DNA from: Thermoplasmata archaeon
GTDB lineage: Archaea > Thermoplasmatota > Thermoplasmata > Lutacidiplasmatales > UBA184
Direction: 5' to 3'
NCBI GenBank assembly: GCA_030038885.1
Contig: JASHQY010000052.1
Coordinates: forward strand, 1 to 12,004
DNA: 12,004 bases
Under the pieces are notes generated by a model. It made no database searches and was not told the origin of the DNA. It saw nothing but the letters and a program-made list of their open reading frames with translations. Below are positions 1-6,727 of the stretch, piece after piece. The stretch's first letter is position 1. Each line of letters opens with the position of its first letter. The position numbers and the translations under genes are program-made.

Positions 1-102
1 CAACCGTTCGACGCGCCGGCTGCCGCCGCACCGGCAGGGCCCCCGACCCGCCCGGACGGCTCCGTGCGCCGCCGTCGCAGGGTTCGCGCTACCCTCAAGT
101 AG
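1..102 (+). CDS. possible C-terminal tail of an upstream gene (partial)
   Basis: Frame 1 is open from the window edge to a TAG at 100-102. It encodes a Pro/Ala-rich linker followed by a very basic end (a run of five Arg, then VRATLK). Such a low-complexity, basic tail could be the C-terminus of a protein that begins to the left of the window. The other two plus frames are also open here, as is common in GC-rich DNA, and third-position GC does not single out this frame. No domain can be recognised and no function is proposed. If real, it would end 38 bp before the glutamate dehydrogenase gene. Confidence 0.3.
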   Translation, partial: QPFDAPAAAAPAGPPTRPDGSVRRRRRVRATLK

Positions 103-140
103 GGGTCCCCGGCTTCCCGCATGCCCTCGGGGTACGAAAC

Positions 141-1400
141 ATGGCGAACACCTCTCCCATCAATCCGTTCGAGACCGCCAAGCAGCAGATCGACATCGTC
201 GCCGACCTGATCGGGATCAACGACGGCCTCCGCGAGGTCCTGAAGCACCCGAAGCGCGAGCTGACGGTGAACTTCCCGGTCCGGATGGACGACGGGTCGT
301 ACCGCGTGTACACCGGGTACCGGGTGCAGTACAACATGGCCCGGGGACCGACGAAGGGCGGGATCCGCTACCACCCGCAGGTCTCGCTCGACGAGGTGCG
401 GGCGCTCGCCGCGTGGATGACGTGGAAGTGCGCGGTCGTCAACATCCCGTACGGCGGGGCGAAGGGCGGCGTCATCTGCGACCCGAAGCACCTGACCCGC
501 GGAGAGCTCGAGCGACTCACGCGCCGCTACGCGAGCGAGATCGCGCCGATCATCGGACCGGAGATGGATATCCCGGCCCCGGACGTCTACACCGACAGCC
601 AGACGATGGCCTGGATCATGGACTCCTACTCGATGCTGAAGGGCTACTCCGTCCCCGGCGTTGTGACCGGCAAGCCGATCAGCCTCGGCGGCTCGGAGGG
701 CCGCGGCGAGGCGACGGGCCGCGGATGCGCCTACGTCATCCGCGAGGCCGCGAAGGACGCCGGCGTCAAGGTGAAGGGCGCCGCGGTCGCGATCCAGGGG
801 TTCGGCAACGCCGGCAGCGTCGCCGGCAACATCCTCTACGACGAGCAGGGCGCGAAGATCGTCGCGGTCTCCGACTCGCGGGGCGGGATCTACAAATCGG
901 ACGGCCTGAACCCGCACGCGGTCGAGGCGCACAAGCAGAAGACCGGCTCGGTCGTGGGCTTCCCCGGCGCGAAGGAGATCTCGAACGACGAGGTCCTCGA
1001 GGCGAAGGCGGACATCCTCGTGCCGGCCGCGCTCGAGAACCAGATCACGAAGCGGAACGCCGACCGGATCCAGGCGAAGATCGTCGCCGAGGCCGCGAAC
1101 GGGCCGACCCTCCCCGAGGCCGACGCGATCCTGTTCCAGAAGAAGGTGACCGTCCTCCCCGACATCCTCGCGAACGCGGGCGGAGTGACGGTCAGCTACT
1201 TCGAGTGGGCCCAGGACATCCAGGGGTACTTCTGGGGGCTCGACGAGGTCAACTCGCGCCTCGAGCGGACGATGATGCGGTCGTACAGCGACGTGCACAA
1301 GGTCGCCGTCGAGAAGAAGGTCCACAACCGGACCGCGGCCTACGTGCTCGCGATCCAGCGGGTCGTCGACGCGATCAAGATCCGGGGGATCTACCCGTAA
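141..1400 (+). CDS. gdhA: glutamate dehydrogenase, hexameric NAD(P)-dependent type
   Basis: This 419-residue cytoplasmic enzyme interconverts glutamate with 2-oxoglutarate plus ammonia, linking nitrogen and carbon metabolism. The N-terminal Glu/Leu/Phe/Val dehydrogenase dimerisation domain spans roughly residues 10-140. It has the substrate-site motifs GPTKGGIRYHP (69-79) and TWKCAV (94-99), the catalytic-lysine signature PYGGAKGG (103-110, K108) and the catalytic aspartate in PAPDVYT (D148). The Rossmann domain follows, with IQGFGNAGSVAG at 218-229 and VAVSDSRGGIY at 241-251; the aspartate after the second strand (D245) hints at NAD use, which is an inference. Length is normal for archaeal GDH. 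The ATG at 141 is the only plausible start, because the in-frame sequence upstream has no ATG, GTG or TTG. No clear TATA box or Shine-Dalgarno was found, unlike most other genes here. A phosphoribosyltransferase gene follows after 25 bp. Confidence 0.96.
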   Translation: MANTSPINPFETAKQQIDIVADLIGINDGLREVLKHPKRELTVNFPVRMDDGSYRVYTGYRVQYNMARGPTKGGIRYHPQVSLDEVRALAAWMTWKCAVVNIPYGGAKGGVICDPKHLTRGELERLTRRYASEIAPIIGPEMDIPAPDVYTDSQTMAWIMDSYSMLKGYSVPGVVTGKPISLGGSEGRGEATGRGCAYVIREAAKDAGVKVKGAAVAIQGFGNAGSVAGNILYDEQGAKIVAVSDSRGGIYKSDGLNPHAVEAHKQKTGSVVGFPGAKEISNDEVLEAKADILVPAALENQITKRNADRIQAKIVAEAANGPTLPEADAILFQKKVTVLPDILANAGGVTVSYFEWAQDIQGYFWGLDEVNSRLERTMMRSYSDVHKVAVEKKVHNRTAAYVLAIQRVVDAIKIRGIYP

Positions 1401-1402
1401 GG
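1396..1402 (+). promoter_or_regulatory. weak TATA-like element before the phosphoribosyltransferase gene
   Basis: The sequence GTAAGGG, containing the TAA stop of glutamate dehydrogenase (1398-1400), lies centred about 28 nt before the ATG at 1426. This is the same geometry as the clearer boxes before other genes in the window. The match to a TATA box is poor, and the gene may instead be co-transcribed with glutamate dehydrogenase. Confidence 0.3.
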
Positions 1403-1425
1403 GGTCCCGCGATCCTCCCGGGGCG

Positions 1426-2100
1426 ATGGCCGACCTCCCGAAGTGCCGGCACGCGAGCTGGGTGGACGTCGACGGGTGGTCCGACCGCGTCGCCGCGCAG
1501 GTCCGCGCTCGCGGGGCCGTCCCGTCGACGATCGTCGGGCTCACGCGCGGGGGCTGGGTCCCGGCCCGGCTGCTCGCGGACCGTCTCGGGGTCCGGCGGA
1601 TCGTCTCGCTCCGCGCGCAGCACTGGGGCGTGACCGCGACCCCGACCGGCGCCGCCCAGCTGACCGAGGGCCTCAGCGGCCCGGTGGAGGGCGAGGACGT
1701 CCTCCTGGTCGACGACATCACGGACACCGGCGAGAGCCTCGCGCTCGCGGCCGCGCACCTCGCGGACGCGCGCCCGGCACGGCTCGAGAGCGCGACGTTC
1801 CTGCACATCGCCCGGGCGAAGTTCACGCCGACCTACTTCGCGGAGGAGATCCCGCGGGAGGCCTGGGTCTGGGTCGTCTTCCCGTGGAACTACTGGGAGG
1901 ACCTCACGACCCTCGCCCGGCGCGCGCTCGAGCGCGGGCCGGGGATCGACGGCGTCCGACGGACGCTGCGCGCCGAGTGCGGGCTCGACGTGCCGCGCGG
2001 GGACCTCGAGCGCCTCGCGCCGTTCGTGCCGTTCGGCGAGGACGGCGCCGCTAGGTCGGCGTCGCGGGCTCGAGGACGGTCCGGGCCGCGAGGCTCTTGA
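1426..2100 (+). CDS. phosphoribosyltransferase (COG2236-like, purine salvage type)
   Basis: This 224-residue type I phosphoribosyltransferase is predicted to transfer ribose-5-phosphate from PRPP to a nucleobase, probably hypoxanthine, guanine or xanthine. The PRPP-binding loop is clear: VLLVDDITDTGESL at 92-105 has the hydrophobic strand, the DD pair and the TDTGES loop. The early GLTRGG (38-43) matches the diphosphate-binding loop. The aromatic VFPWNYW at 151-157 resembles the hood region of archaeal Hpt-like and Gpt-like enzymes; the exact base is not readable from sequence. The ATG at 1426 is 25 bp after the upstream stop with no Shine-Dalgarno. The last 18 or so residues are a low-complexity Arg/Ser/Gly tail that runs antisense into the end of the DUF373 gene (50-bp tail-to-tail overlap, 2051-2100). 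This tail may be non-conserved or reflect a late frameshift. Confidence 0.88.
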   Translation: MADLPKCRHASWVDVDGWSDRVAAQVRARGAVPSTIVGLTRGGWVPARLLADRLGVRRIVSLRAQHWGVTATPTGAAQLTEGLSGPVEGEDVLLVDDITDTGESLALAAAHLADARPARLESATFLHIARAKFTPTYFAEEIPREAWVWVVFPWNYWEDLTTLARRALERGPGIDGVRRTLRAECGLDVPRGDLERLAPFVPFGEDGAARSASRARGRSGPRGS

Positions 2101-3139
2101 AGTACTGCTGGAGGACCCCGGCGCCGATGATGAGACCGAACCCCGCGACCAGGAAGCCGATCGTCAGCGGGAGCTGGGTCGACGAGTTCACGCCCTGCAG
2201 GTAGAGGACCAGCGACAGGATCCCGAACGTCACGAACCCGATCCCGATGATCGACGTCGTCGCGACCGCGAACGAGCGGGGGAACCGGCCCCGCGAGAGC
2301 GTGCGCCGGATCGCGCGCCCGCACTCCCAGACGATCGCCGCGACCAACCACCAGAACACCGCGGTGTCGAGGAAGAACAGCACCCGGTCGAGCGGACCCG
2401 CCGGGCTCGTCACGTAGCTGTTGTAGCCCGAGAGAAAGCCGACCCCGACCAGCGCGATCGAGAAGAGGCCGAAGCCGAACGCGACCGACCCCTGCCGGAT
2501 GTCGGTCGAGGCGCTGCGGACCGATTCGATGATCGCCTCGTCCGCGTCGAACGTCCAGAAGATGAGGTAGACGCCCAGGACGACCGAGAGGCCGATGATC
2601 CCCCAGGTGATCACCCCGCCGGCGGCCGCGATCCCGAGGATCAGGAGGACGAGCGCGACCGGCAGGATCGTCTTCGCGCGGAGCTTCGGGTCCTTGAGCG
2701 CACGGACGACCGTGTAGTACGTCGATTCGATGCTCGCGCTCTGGCGGACGTAGACGCGCCGTACGCCATCGACCTTGACCCGCGACGCGAGGATCGGGAA
2801 GAGGAACTCGTCCTCGGCCCCGTCGCTCACGAGGTACGCGGAGTGGGCCCCGACCCGGCGGAGGACCTCGTCGAACTGGTCCGCGACCCGACGGTCGGAG
2901 TGGATCCCGACCTTCCCGGAGCCGGTGAGGGCGCAGACCTCGCACTCCTCGCCCGCCCCCCGCAGCTCGTCGAGCAGGTTGACGGCGGCGAACAGGGCGT
3001 TGGTGTCCGAATCCTCGGGGTCGACGGAGCCGAGGCGCACCGCCGCGTCGAGGACCTGCGCGCGGCCGACGACCGGCCCAGCGACGGACGCCTTCCGCCC
3101 GAGGTCATCGTCGCGGTCGATGCACACGACCAGGCGCAT
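2051..3139 (-). CDS. DUF373 family archaeal integral membrane protein
   Basis: This 362-residue protein resembles the archaeal DUF373 family, which has no established function. The N-terminal soluble part (1-150) opens with MRLVVCIDRDDDLG and contains GPVVGR (21-26) and the acidic DPEDSDTNALFAAV (40-53), followed by a second alpha/beta-like stretch. The rest is membrane: hydrophobic segments at about 157-175, 178-196, 218-238, 251-271, 293-315 and 324-345, so about six helices. I chose the ATG at 3139 over an in-frame ATG at 3169. A TATA-like box overlaps the upstream ATG and sits about 31 nt before 3139, and the family's N-terminus normally begins with the MRLVVCID-like strand. It is divergent from proS. 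Its 3' end overlaps the phosphoribosyltransferase tail by 50 bp, and its TAG stop lies in a CTAG at 2051-2054. Family assignment is by recognition of the N-terminal motif. Confidence 0.85.
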   Translation of the reverse strand: MRLVVCIDRDDDLGRKASVAGPVVGRAQVLDAAVRLGSVDPEDSDTNALFAAVNLLDELRGAGEECEVCALTGSGKVGIHSDRRVADQFDEVLRRVGAHSAYLVSDGAEDEFLFPILASRVKVDGVRRVYVRQSASIESTYYTVVRALKDPKLRAKTILPVALVLLILGIAAAGGVITWGIIGLSVVLGVYLIFWTFDADEAIIESVRSASTDIRQGSVAFGFGLFSIALVGVGFLSGYNSYVTSPAGPLDRVLFFLDTAVFWWLVAAIVWECGRAIRRTLSRGRFPRSFAVATTSIIGIGFVTFGILSLVLYLQGVNSSTQLPLTIGFLVAGFGLIIGAGVLQQYFKSLAARTVLEPATPT

Positions 3140-3165
3140 GGCCCACGCGTTATGGGCCGCCGAGA

Positions 3166-3174
3166 CCATAATGG
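3166..3174 (-). promoter_or_regulatory. TATA-like box of the DUF373 gene
   Basis: On the minus strand this reads CCATTATGG, an AT-rich island in GC-rich surroundings centred about 31 nt upstream of the ATG at 3139. No Shine-Dalgarno precedes that ATG, so a leaderless transcript is likely. The box overlaps the alternative upstream ATG, which would then not be transcribed. Confidence 0.55.
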
Positions 3175-3237
3175 CTCGGGTGGACCGGACCGCGCGGCGG
3201 GCGGGGGCTGGTGGCGGACCCCCCGAGCGCCGATGCG

Positions 3238-3245
3238 CTTACGTA
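3238..3245 (+). promoter_or_regulatory. TATA-like box of proS
   Basis: CTTACGTA is centred about 28 nt before the proS ATG at 3270. A C/T-rich stretch without Shine-Dalgarno lies between box and start, pointing to leaderless transcription. It shares the 130-bp divergent region with the DUF373 promoter. Confidence 0.5.
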
Positions 3246-3269
3246 CCGACCCCCCCTTCTCGGCGACCC

Positions 3270-4697
3270 ATGCCCGAGCTCCCCGACAAACGCACCGCGT
3301 TCATGGACTGGTACCTCGCGGTCGTCGACGGCGCCGGGGTGACCGACAAGCGCTACCCCGTGAAGGGGATGAACGTCTGGACCCCGTACGGCTTCCGCGC
3401 GCGGCGGAACCTCGACGCGGTCCTGGTCCGCGAGATCGAGGCGACCGGGTCCGAGGCGGTCGAGTTCCCGACCCTGATCCCGGCGACCGAGTTCGAGAAG
3501 GAGAAGGAGCACATCAAGGGGTTCGACGCCCAGGTCTACTGGGTCACGCGCGGAGGCCTCTCCGAGCTCGACATCCCGCTCGTCCTCCGACCGACCAGCG
3601 AGACCGCGATCTACCCGATCTTCTCGGTCTGGATCCGCTCGCACCGGGACCTCCCCCTCAACGTCTACCAGATCGTCAACACGTTCCGCTACGAGACCAA
3701 GACGACCCGCCCGTTCCTCCGGGTGCGGGAGATCCACTTCTTCGAGGAGCACACGTGCCAGGCGAACGAGGCGCACGCCACCGAGCGGGTCCGCTCGAAC
3801 CTCGGGGCGTTCCGAAAGATGGCGGACGCCTTCGCGCTCCCGTTTCTCCCGGTCCGCCGCCCGGAGTGGGACAAGTTCCCGGGAGCGTACTACACGATCG
3901 CGCTCGACGCCCCGATCGGGGAGGCGCGGACCCTCCAGCTCGGCAGCATCCACCACTACCGGGAGAACTTCGCGCGGCCCTACGGGATCCGCTACGAGGC
4001 CGCGGACGGGAGCCAGCAGTACGTCCACCAGACGACGTTCGGCCTCTCGGAGCGCCTCCTCGGGGCGATCCTCGCGGTCCACGGCGACGCGAAGGGCGCG
4101 GTCTTCCCGACGGCGATCGCCCCCTACCAGGTCGTCGTGATCCCGATCCCGGGTCCCGACGCGGGCGACGGCCCGCTGCGCACCGCGGAGGAGATCGCGG
4201 GGCGGCTCGCCCGCCACGGCCTCCGGGTCCACCTGGACGCGGGGGACGAGCGCCCCGGGGCGAAGTACTACCGCTGGGAGCAGGCCGGCGTCCCGCTCCG
4301 GCTCGAGGTCGGGCGGCGCGAGGCGGAGTCGCGCACCGCCACGTCGGCGAGTCGCCTCGGGGCGAAGGGCCGGGTGACGATCGACCGACTGGAGCACGAG
4401 GTCGCCGAGCGTCTCGCGGAGTTCGACCGAGCGCTGGCGGAGCGCGCGGCGGCCGGGTTCGCGGCCGCGTTCTCGCTCGCGGGCTCGATCGCCGAGCTCG
4501 CGGGATCGACGACCGTCCGCGTGGTCGCGTGGTGCGGGTCGGAGGCGTGCGGCCATCAGATCGAGGCCGGGATCGACGGGGCGCTCCTCGGCGTCCCGGA
4601 GGGACCGCTGCCGATCGAGGTCGGGAGCCCGGGGGCGTGCGTCGCGTGCGGCTCCACGACCGCGGTGCGGTGGGCGCTGGCCGGGCGGCCGCTCTGA
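3270..4697 (+). CDS. proS: prolyl-tRNA synthetase, archaeal/eukaryotic type
   Basis: This 475-residue class II synthetase charges tRNA-Pro with proline in the cytoplasm. The catalytic domain (about 1-275) has the TSE loop RPTSETAIYP (107-116), motif 2 from FRYETKTTRPF to RVREIHFFEEHT (139-162) and motif 3 GLSERLLGAILAVHGD (258-273). The anticodon-binding domain (about 280-395) starts at APYQVVVIPIP. The C-terminal zinc domain has four cysteines (C422, C427, C457, C460), the hallmark of the compact archaeal-type enzyme; there is no bacterial-type editing insertion. The length is typical of the family. The ATG at 3270 follows a TATA-like box at leaderless spacing; the same frame is open far upstream, but that is antisense to DUF373. 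The extreme C-terminus ends ALAGRPL, whereas homologues usually end in a tyrosine. The gene converges on a small membrane protein gene with a 16-bp gap. Confidence 0.97.
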   Translation: MPELPDKRTAFMDWYLAVVDGAGVTDKRYPVKGMNVWTPYGFRARRNLDAVLVREIEATGSEAVEFPTLIPATEFEKEKEHIKGFDAQVYWVTRGGLSELDIPLVLRPTSETAIYPIFSVWIRSHRDLPLNVYQIVNTFRYETKTTRPFLRVREIHFFEEHTCQANEAHATERVRSNLGAFRKMADAFALPFLPVRRPEWDKFPGAYYTIALDAPIGEARTLQLGSIHHYRENFARPYGIRYEAADGSQQYVHQTTFGLSERLLGAILAVHGDAKGAVFPTAIAPYQVVVIPIPGPDAGDGPLRTAEEIAGRLARHGLRVHLDAGDERPGAKYYRWEQAGVPLRLEVGRREAESRTATSASRLGAKGRVTIDRLEHEVAERLAEFDRALAERAAAGFAAAFSLAGSIAELAGSTTVRVVAWCGSEACGHQIEAGIDGALLGVPEGPLPIEVGSPGACVACGSTTAVRWALAGRPL

Positions 4698-4713
4698 CCG
4701 CCGGGGCCCCCGC

Positions 4714-4974
4714 TCACGAGGTCGGGGGCGCGGGAGCGGGGGGGTTCGGCAGCACGAGCCACATCCCCGAGAGCCCGAAGAGCAGCAGCGTGATCACGAC
4801 CGCGTACACCCCGTTGTCGATCCAGACGCCGTACGAGACCCCCCAGCCGACGTAGAACGCCACCGCGAGCACGACCAGCGCGGCGAACCCCCAGAACGAG
4901 ACCCGCCGCACGAGCGACATCTCCCGGAACCGCACCGGCGGAGGAGGGACCGCCGTCGCCCGCGCATCGGCCAT
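4714..4974 (-). CDS. small hypothetical membrane protein with two TM helices
   Basis: This 86-residue protein of unknown function has a Pro-rich, basic N-terminus (VPPPPVRFRE, then LVRR) followed by hydrophobic segments at about 27-46 and 55-75. The short loop between them contains WID, and the tail is Pro/Ala-rich. By the positive-inside rule both ends should face the cytoplasm. I do not recognise a family. It is supported as a gene by strong two-helix hydropathy and by a TATA-like box (GTTATCTA) at leaderless spacing before its ATG. It converges on proS (16-bp gap) and is divergent from the ATPase-less TPR gene, with both promoters in the 132-bp region between them. It could be an anchor or partner for that protein, but only adjacency suggests this. 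Confidence 0.72.
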   Translation of the reverse strand: MADARATAVPPPPVRFREMSLVRRVSFWGFAALVVLAVAFYVGWGVSYGVWIDNGVYAVVITLLLFGLSGMWLVLPNPPAPAPPTS

Positions 4975-4999
4975 GGGAGGCCGGCGACCCGGGCCTCGT

Positions 5000-5007
5000 T
5001 AGATAAC
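5000..5007 (-). promoter_or_regulatory. TATA-like box of the small membrane protein gene
   Basis: The minus strand reads GTTATCTA, centred about 29-30 nt upstream of the ATG at 4974. No Shine-Dalgarno lies in between, so the transcript is probably leaderless. It closely resembles the box before the STAND ATPase gene (GATTATCTA at 6695-6703). Confidence 0.6.
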
Positions 5008-5072
5008 CCTTACGGGAGCGCGGAGGCTCCTCGTCCGACCGCCCCGGGGCGACGGGCGGCGCACCGGCACCA

Positions 5073-5080
5073 GATTTAAC
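5073..5080 (+). promoter_or_regulatory. TATA-like box of the ATPase-less TPR gene
   Basis: GATTTAAC is centred about 30 nt before the ATG at 5107. It ends only 2 nt before another in-frame ATG at 5083, so that upstream codon should not be in the mRNA. This decides the start in favour of 5107. Confidence 0.6.
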
Positions 5081-5106
5081 CGATGCTCCGGACTAGCACG
5101 GGGCCG

Positions 5107-6681
5107 ATGGCCGACGAGCCCGCCGGGGAGGATCGGCCCGAGGTCCCGGGTCCCCGGCTCGAGCAGCTGACGCCCGACCAGCACCGGATCCTCGCGTACG
5201 CGAGCTCGATCGGATCGGAGTTCGACTTCGCGCTGCTCGTCGCGGCGATGGGCGTGGGGGAGGAGGGGCTCGCGGAGCAGATCGAGCGGCTCGTCCACCG
5301 GGGGATCCTCCGGGAGCGGGTGGGCGGGGACCGGTTCCAGTTCCTCGAGGAGGAGTTCCGCGCGCGGATCTACCGGTCGCTGACCGAGAGCCGGCTCCGG
5401 GTCCTCCACCGAAAGATCGCGGAGGCGATGGAGCGGATGTACCCGACGCCGACCGGCGAGATCGTCGCGGAGCTCGGCCGGCACTTCTTCCTCGGCAAGG
5501 TGCCCGAGAAGTCGCGCCTGTACAACCGCCTCGCGTCCGAGAACGCCCGCGCCGCCGACGACCCCGAGGACGCGGTCCACTACCTCGAACGGGTCCGCGT
5601 CGACCTCGACGCCGCTCCGGGCGACCATCGTCACGAGGTCGCGGACGTCGACGCGACGCTCGGGGAGCTCTGCTTCTCGATCGGCAGCTTCGCCGCCGCC
5701 GACCGCTACTTCACCGAGGCGCTCGAGCGGCTCGGCAGCGACGCGCCGAGGATCCGGGGCCGGCTCCTGCTCGCCCGGGGCGAGGTCGCGCGGGAGAAGC
5801 TCGACATCGAGACCGCGACCCACCAGGCTCTCGAGGCGCAGCGCCTGTTCGAGGCCACCGACGATCCGCTCGGCCGGGCCCAGACGTACCGGCTGCTCGG
5901 GCGGGTCGCGTTCCACCGCGGCCACTACCGCGAGGCGCTCGACGAGAGCATGCGCTCCCTGGACGCGCTCGGCGATCTGCGCGACCCGCGGCTGATCGGC
6001 GAGCTCTCGATCGACATCGGCAACTCGTTCGCGCTCCTCGGGCCCGACGTCCGCGCCGAGGCGATCGACTGGTACGAGCGCGCGATCGACCGGTTGACCC
6101 GGGCCGGTGAGTGGGTCGAGCTCTCGCGGGCGTACCACAACCTCGGGGTCGCCCTCGGCGAACGGCGGCCCGAGGACGGGCTCGAGCAGCTCGACCGGGC
6201 GCGCGAGATGGGCGACCGCGCGCACGATCCCCGCTCGGTCGGACGCGCCCTCCTCTCCGGCGTCGAGCTCCGCCTCACGCTCGGTCAGTTCGAGGAGGCG
6301 GCCCGCGACAACGAACAGGCCGGCCGGCTGCTCGAGCGGCTCGGGGACGAGCTGGGGCTCGAGCAGGTCGACGTGAACCGCGGACTGATCGCCGAGAAGC
6401 AGGGGCAGTGGGACGACGCGGAGCGCGCGTTCGAGCGGGCGCTCGCCGCGTGCCGCCGGTTCCGCCTCCACGCGGACGAGGCGGAGGTCCACTTCTACCT
6501 CGCCCGGCTCCGCTTCAAGACCCGCAACCTCGACGGCGCCCGCCAGGCGCTGCGCGCCGCCGACAACCTCGACGTGGCCGACCTCCGCCCGGCGCTGGCC
6601 CCGCTCGTGGCCGAGCTGCGCCGGCAGCTCGACCGGGGACCGGACGCTCCGGCGGTGCCCGGGGCGGCGCCGCCGCCCTGA
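5107..6681 (+). CDS. winged-helix/TPR protein, STAND-like but without the ATPase domain
   Basis: This 524-residue protein, probably cytoplasmic, has no signal peptide or TM segment. Residues 20-110 match the winged-helix region that follows the NTPase in MalT/LuxR-like STAND proteins: an HRILAYASSIGSEFDFALL segment, an IERLVHRGILRE helix, a FQFLEEEFRARIY wing, then LRVLHRKIAEAMER. From about 145 to 500 it is a helical array of TPR-like units with small-residue/aromatic spacing, for example FAAADRYFTEALERL (195-209), YREALDESMRSLDAL (274-288) and WDDAERAFERALAAC (435-449). There is no Walker A or B motif. The tail is Pro/Ala-rich. The next gene encodes a full ATPase whose second half has the same layout, so this looks like a paralogue starting exactly after the ATPase boundary. 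It may act as scaffold, sensor or regulator of its neighbour; that is inference. The start at 5107 was chosen because a TATA-like box sits 30 nt upstream and abuts the alternative ATG at 5083. Confidence 0.87.
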   Translation: MADEPAGEDRPEVPGPRLEQLTPDQHRILAYASSIGSEFDFALLVAAMGVGEEGLAEQIERLVHRGILRERVGGDRFQFLEEEFRARIYRSLTESRLRVLHRKIAEAMERMYPTPTGEIVAELGRHFFLGKVPEKSRLYNRLASENARAADDPEDAVHYLERVRVDLDAAPGDHRHEVADVDATLGELCFSIGSFAAADRYFTEALERLGSDAPRIRGRLLLARGEVAREKLDIETATHQALEAQRLFEATDDPLGRAQTYRLLGRVAFHRGHYREALDESMRSLDALGDLRDPRLIGELSIDIGNSFALLGPDVRAEAIDWYERAIDRLTRAGEWVELSRAYHNLGVALGERRPEDGLEQLDRAREMGDRAHDPRSVGRALLSGVELRLTLGQFEEAARDNEQAGRLLERLGDELGLEQVDVNRGLIAEKQGQWDDAERAFERALAACRRFRLHADEAEVHFYLARLRFKTRNLDGARQALRAADNLDVADLRPALAPLVAELRRQLDRGPDAPAVPGAAPPP

Positions 6682-6694
6682 GGACCGACCGACG

Positions 6695-6703
6695 GATTAT
6701 CTA
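6695..6703 (+). promoter_or_regulatory. TATA-like box of the STAND ATPase gene
   Basis: GATTATCTA lies in the 46-bp gap between the TPR gene and the ATPase gene, centred about 29 nt before the ATG at 6728. No Shine-Dalgarno is visible. The ATPase therefore probably has its own promoter, even if read-through from the TPR gene also occurs. Confidence 0.6.
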
Positions 6704-6727
6704 CCCGAGGCCGCGTCGTCCGGGTCG

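Noticed and set aside
89..106. Small inverted repeat around CCCTCAAGTAGGG upstream of glutamate dehydrogenase
   Set aside because: Only a four-base stem; expected by chance, and no T-run follows to make it a terminator.
413..1633. Plus-strand frame of 406 codons overlapping glutamate dehydrogenase in another frame
   Set aside because: Shadow of the real gene; almost entirely Arg, Gly, Pro and Asp, with no motifs.
2775..3269. N-terminal extension of proS reading back to 2775
   Set aside because: It is antisense to DUF373 and lies across both promoters. The synthetase is full length from 3270, where a TATA-like box is correctly spaced.
4698..4713. Terminator between the convergent proS and small membrane protein genes
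   Set aside because: The gap is 16 bp of GC-rich sequence with no T-run or convincing hairpin.
5083..5106. Upstream ATG for the TPR protein, adding eight residues
   Set aside because: The TATA-like box ends 2 nt before it, so the codon should lie outside the transcript.
4999..6492. Minus-strand open frame of 497 codons opposite the TPR protein gene
   Set aside because: Same cause: low-complexity composition, no recognisable fold, and it also spans the divergent promoter region.
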